The notes beneath the pieces are model-generated. The model was not told the origin of the DNA. It worked only from the letters and a program-made list of their open reading frames with translations, and did not search any database. The position numbers and the translations under genes were made by a program. 7,708 nt of DNA from Planctomycetaceae bacterium UBA969 (GTDB lineage: Bacteria; Planctomycetota; Planctomycetia; Gemmatales; Gemmataceae), in NCBI GenBank assembly GCA_002303765.1, contig DBCB01000132.1:6723-14430 (forward strand). Reading direction: 5' to 3'. Shown piece after piece: positions 6,365 through 7,708 of the stretch; the first letter of the stretch is position 1; each line of letters starts with the position of its first letter.

Positions 6365-6712
6365 TTATCTACCATACCAATAGCTTGGCATCATGGTATT
6401 TGGCATAGCGGGGTAGTAATGATAACCTGCGGTTGGTTGTTCAGCAGAAGTGCCGCCCTGCCCTAGGTTTTGTTGTTGCCAGAAATTAGGGTAACCATAG
6501 CTTTGATTGGCCGGTGTGAAGTAGGGCGCAGGCGTATTGAATTGGCTCATGAGCGGGGAATATCGCGCTACATAGCCATAGTGCCTGCCGAAAATATTCG
6601 GATACTGTTTTTCCATCCCACCTGAATAATGATATCTGCCGTCTGCAGAAGCAGTCTGGGCAAAGCCCAAGGTTAGTAATCCTAAAGCGAAAACAAAAAA
6701 AATCTTTTTCAT
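6365..6712 (-). CDS. small secreted Tyr-rich protein, 115 aa
   Basis: No known family is recognised. The signal peptide starts MKKIFFVFALG and ends ASA at 21-23, predicted cleavage before Asp24. The mature chain of about 92 residues has 14 Tyr, no Cys, and many Pro, Asn, Gln and Gly. Segments such as YFTPANQSYGYPNFWQQQN, AGYHYYPAM and the end YWYGR echo its downstream neighbour, which has YPYWPGTNYQAPPANQQ and also ends in an aromatic-rich stretch plus Arg. The two may be diverged tandem duplicates; composition alone cannot prove this. The ATG at 6712 has AGG eight bases upstream, and that AGG lies in a 10-bp inverted repeat (6719-6761). No promoter could be called with confidence in 6762-6881. 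Confidence 0.82.
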   Translation of the reverse strand: MKKIFFVFALGLLTLGFAQTASADGRYHYSGGMEKQYPNIFGRHYGYVARYSPLMSQFNTPAPYFTPANQSYGYPNFWQQQNLGQGGTSAEQPTAGYHYYPAMPNTMMPSYWYGR

Positions 6713-6718
6713 GATGAT

Positions 6719-6761
6719 ACCTGATGCAAGGTTGAAAGTAGTTTTAGCCTATGCATCAAGT
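6719..6761 (-). promoter_or_regulatory. leader inverted repeat that could sequester the ribosome binding site
   Basis: In the minus-strand transcript, ACUUGAUGCA (6752-6761) can pair with UGCAUCAGGU (6719-6728) over 10 bp with one G-U, across a 23-nt loop. The 3' arm contains the AGG that is the likely Shine-Dalgarno sequence for the ATG at 6712. A second possible stem, GUUGAA (6763-6768) with UUCAAC (6731-6736), interleaves with the first in pseudoknot order. Pairing is read by eye; function is inference. Confidence 0.35.
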
Positions 6762-6881
6762 GTTCAACATGAATCATTAATCAAAATTTAAAAAAGGCCA
6801 AAGACGTGGAAAAATGTGGTGATTCAATTCCTACAATCAACAGGTGTGATAAAGTCGTAACTCAGTTTTTTTAATATAGGA

Positions 6882-7708
6882 TCAAAAATCGATCTTCAGG
6901 AGCATAAGGCCGTTAGATTCCGGATAAATGGTAACGCTGTCATCACGAATAGAGAGATCGCCTTGGTCATTATTCTGCAAATCAAGGAAGCAGGCCCGCT
7001 TGGGAGTTTTAACGCAACGGATATCACAGGGCGTTGCAAACCCCTCAGTTTCTTCTAAAAGAAGGTAGGCAGATGATTCGTCAGCTTTGAAAGAAATCTG
7101 GTGTAATACTAGGTTGGGTGCATCAATGTGAAAAAACCATCCAGTCGGCCCTGCTGGCGGCGCCCCTTTGTTAACTTTTTGTATGTAAATCGGAGAATCC
7201 AAGGCCATTGCCATTTGGAATGGGTGATCTCGATCCATGCTCAGTCCGATGCTGAAGTGGGTTTGATTTTCTCCCTCTGTAATTAGGAGAGTATCAATCT
7301 TACTGTCGCCTTGTTTTTCGAAATAGGAAAGCCCCTTGGTAAAGAGGAATGTTTTTCTGGGCCCCCACTTCCATTCAATAAAGTCGCAACTTTCCATCCG
7401 TAGATTGTGCGTAGATGCAACCCTTCCTTCGTGTCCACGATGCATGGTTACTTGGTCATGTGGCCAAGCAAACCTTGATGCGATGTAATTGGACCAACGA
7501 TCACCGCGTAAAGGTTCGGTTGGATTTATCTCGATGTTGATTTCCAGCATAGGTCTGCCTAACCATGCTCGGATGGTCTGTTTGAATTTTGCGATGACTT
7601 CTTGGTTAGTGCCGGTGATGGTGCCTTCGGATTGTATTTCGCCAAAGAGTGGGCCAGTGGAACTGACACGGATAGTATCGGCTTTCATGGTGCTGCCTAG
7701 ATTGGCAA
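6882..7708 (-). CDS. C-terminal part of a GH38-like alpha-mannosidase family protein, 5'-partial
   Basis: The frame stays open through the window edge, with codons for ANLGST before the Met at 7688, so that Met is probably internal and the N-terminal catalytic part lies outside. The visible 275 residues look like the beta-sandwich C-terminal domains of glycoside hydrolase family 38: SSTGPLFGEIQSEG, an AWLGRPMLEINIEINPTEPL strand run, RWSNYIASRFAWP, and later GPTGWFFHIDAPNLVLHQI. GH38 enzymes remove alpha-mannosyl residues; many bacterial relatives have untested substrates. The assignment rests on remembered family appearance rather than catalytic residues, which are not in view. The gene ends with TGA at 6882-6884. 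No clear hairpin terminator follows in the 169 bp before the next start, so read-through into the small secreted-protein genes is possible. Confidence 0.6.
   Translation of the reverse strand, partial: ANLGSTMKADTIRVSSTGPLFGEIQSEGTITGTNQEVIAKFKQTIRAWLGRPMLEINIEINPTEPLRGDRWSNYIASRFAWPHDQVTMHRGHEGRVASTHNLRMESCDFIEWKWGPRKTFLFTKGLSYFEKQGDSKIDTLLITEGENQTHFSIGLSMDRDHPFQMAMALDSPIYIQKVNKGAPPAGPTGWFFHIDAPNLVLHQISFKADESSAYLLLEETEGFATPCDIRCVKTPKRACFLDLQNNDQGDLSIRDDSVTIYPESNGLMLLKIDF

Noticed and set aside
1..7708. Defence island, CRISPR array, prophage, transposon or biosynthetic cluster
   Set aside because: No spaced repeats, nucleases, recombinases, transposases or synthase domains are visible; the genes are metabolic or envelope-related.

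Overview
The window looks like chromosomal DNA from a planctomycete-type bacterium with a fairly low G+C content (low to mid 40s per cent by eye). Three points suggest this: the lipoprotein at 1673-2554 and the 140-aa protein at 973-1395 resemble conserved hypothetical families I associate with Planctomycetes, and the partial GH38-like protein at the right edge has the look of planctomycete relatives. The assignment is inference from memory of sequence families, not a database result, and I cannot name a genus.

Layout, left to right. (1) 1-953 (+): the C-terminal end of a folate-pathway HPPK (FolK) domain, running in frame into a complete short-chain dehydrogenase/reductase (SDR) domain. The 5' end lies outside the window. 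(2) 973-1395 (-): a conserved hypothetical protein that converges on the first gene with only 19 bp between stop codons, and has a candidate promoter at 1468-1495. (3) 1673-5906 (+): four same-strand genes. A lipoprotein and a secreted alpha/beta hydrolase are 17 bp apart and form one probable unit. After a 99-bp gap, a class II purine nucleoside phosphorylase and a TIGR01212/YhcC-type radical SAM protein, also 17 bp apart, form another. (4) 5942-6712 (-): two small secreted Tyr/Pro-rich proteins in tandem, ending at a strong intrinsic terminator buried in the 3' end of the convergent radical SAM gene. (5) 6882-7708 (-): the C-terminal part of a GH38-like alpha-mannosidase family protein, cut by the window edge.

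The genes do not form one obvious pathway. Folate synthesis, purine salvage, envelope proteins and sugar metabolism sit side by side as in an ordinary core-genome neighbourhood. I see no mobile element, CRISPR array, tRNA, rRNA, recombinase or recognisable defence module, and no gene-free stretch over 300 bp; the longest gap is 277 bp at 1396-1672.

The points most worth a second look are the HPPK-SDR fusion with a Phe where the SDR catalytic Tyr should be, the MTAP-like base-binding Asp in the phosphorylase, the pair of Tyr/Pro-rich secreted proteins, and a 10-bp helix that could hide the ribosome binding site of the upstream member of that pair.
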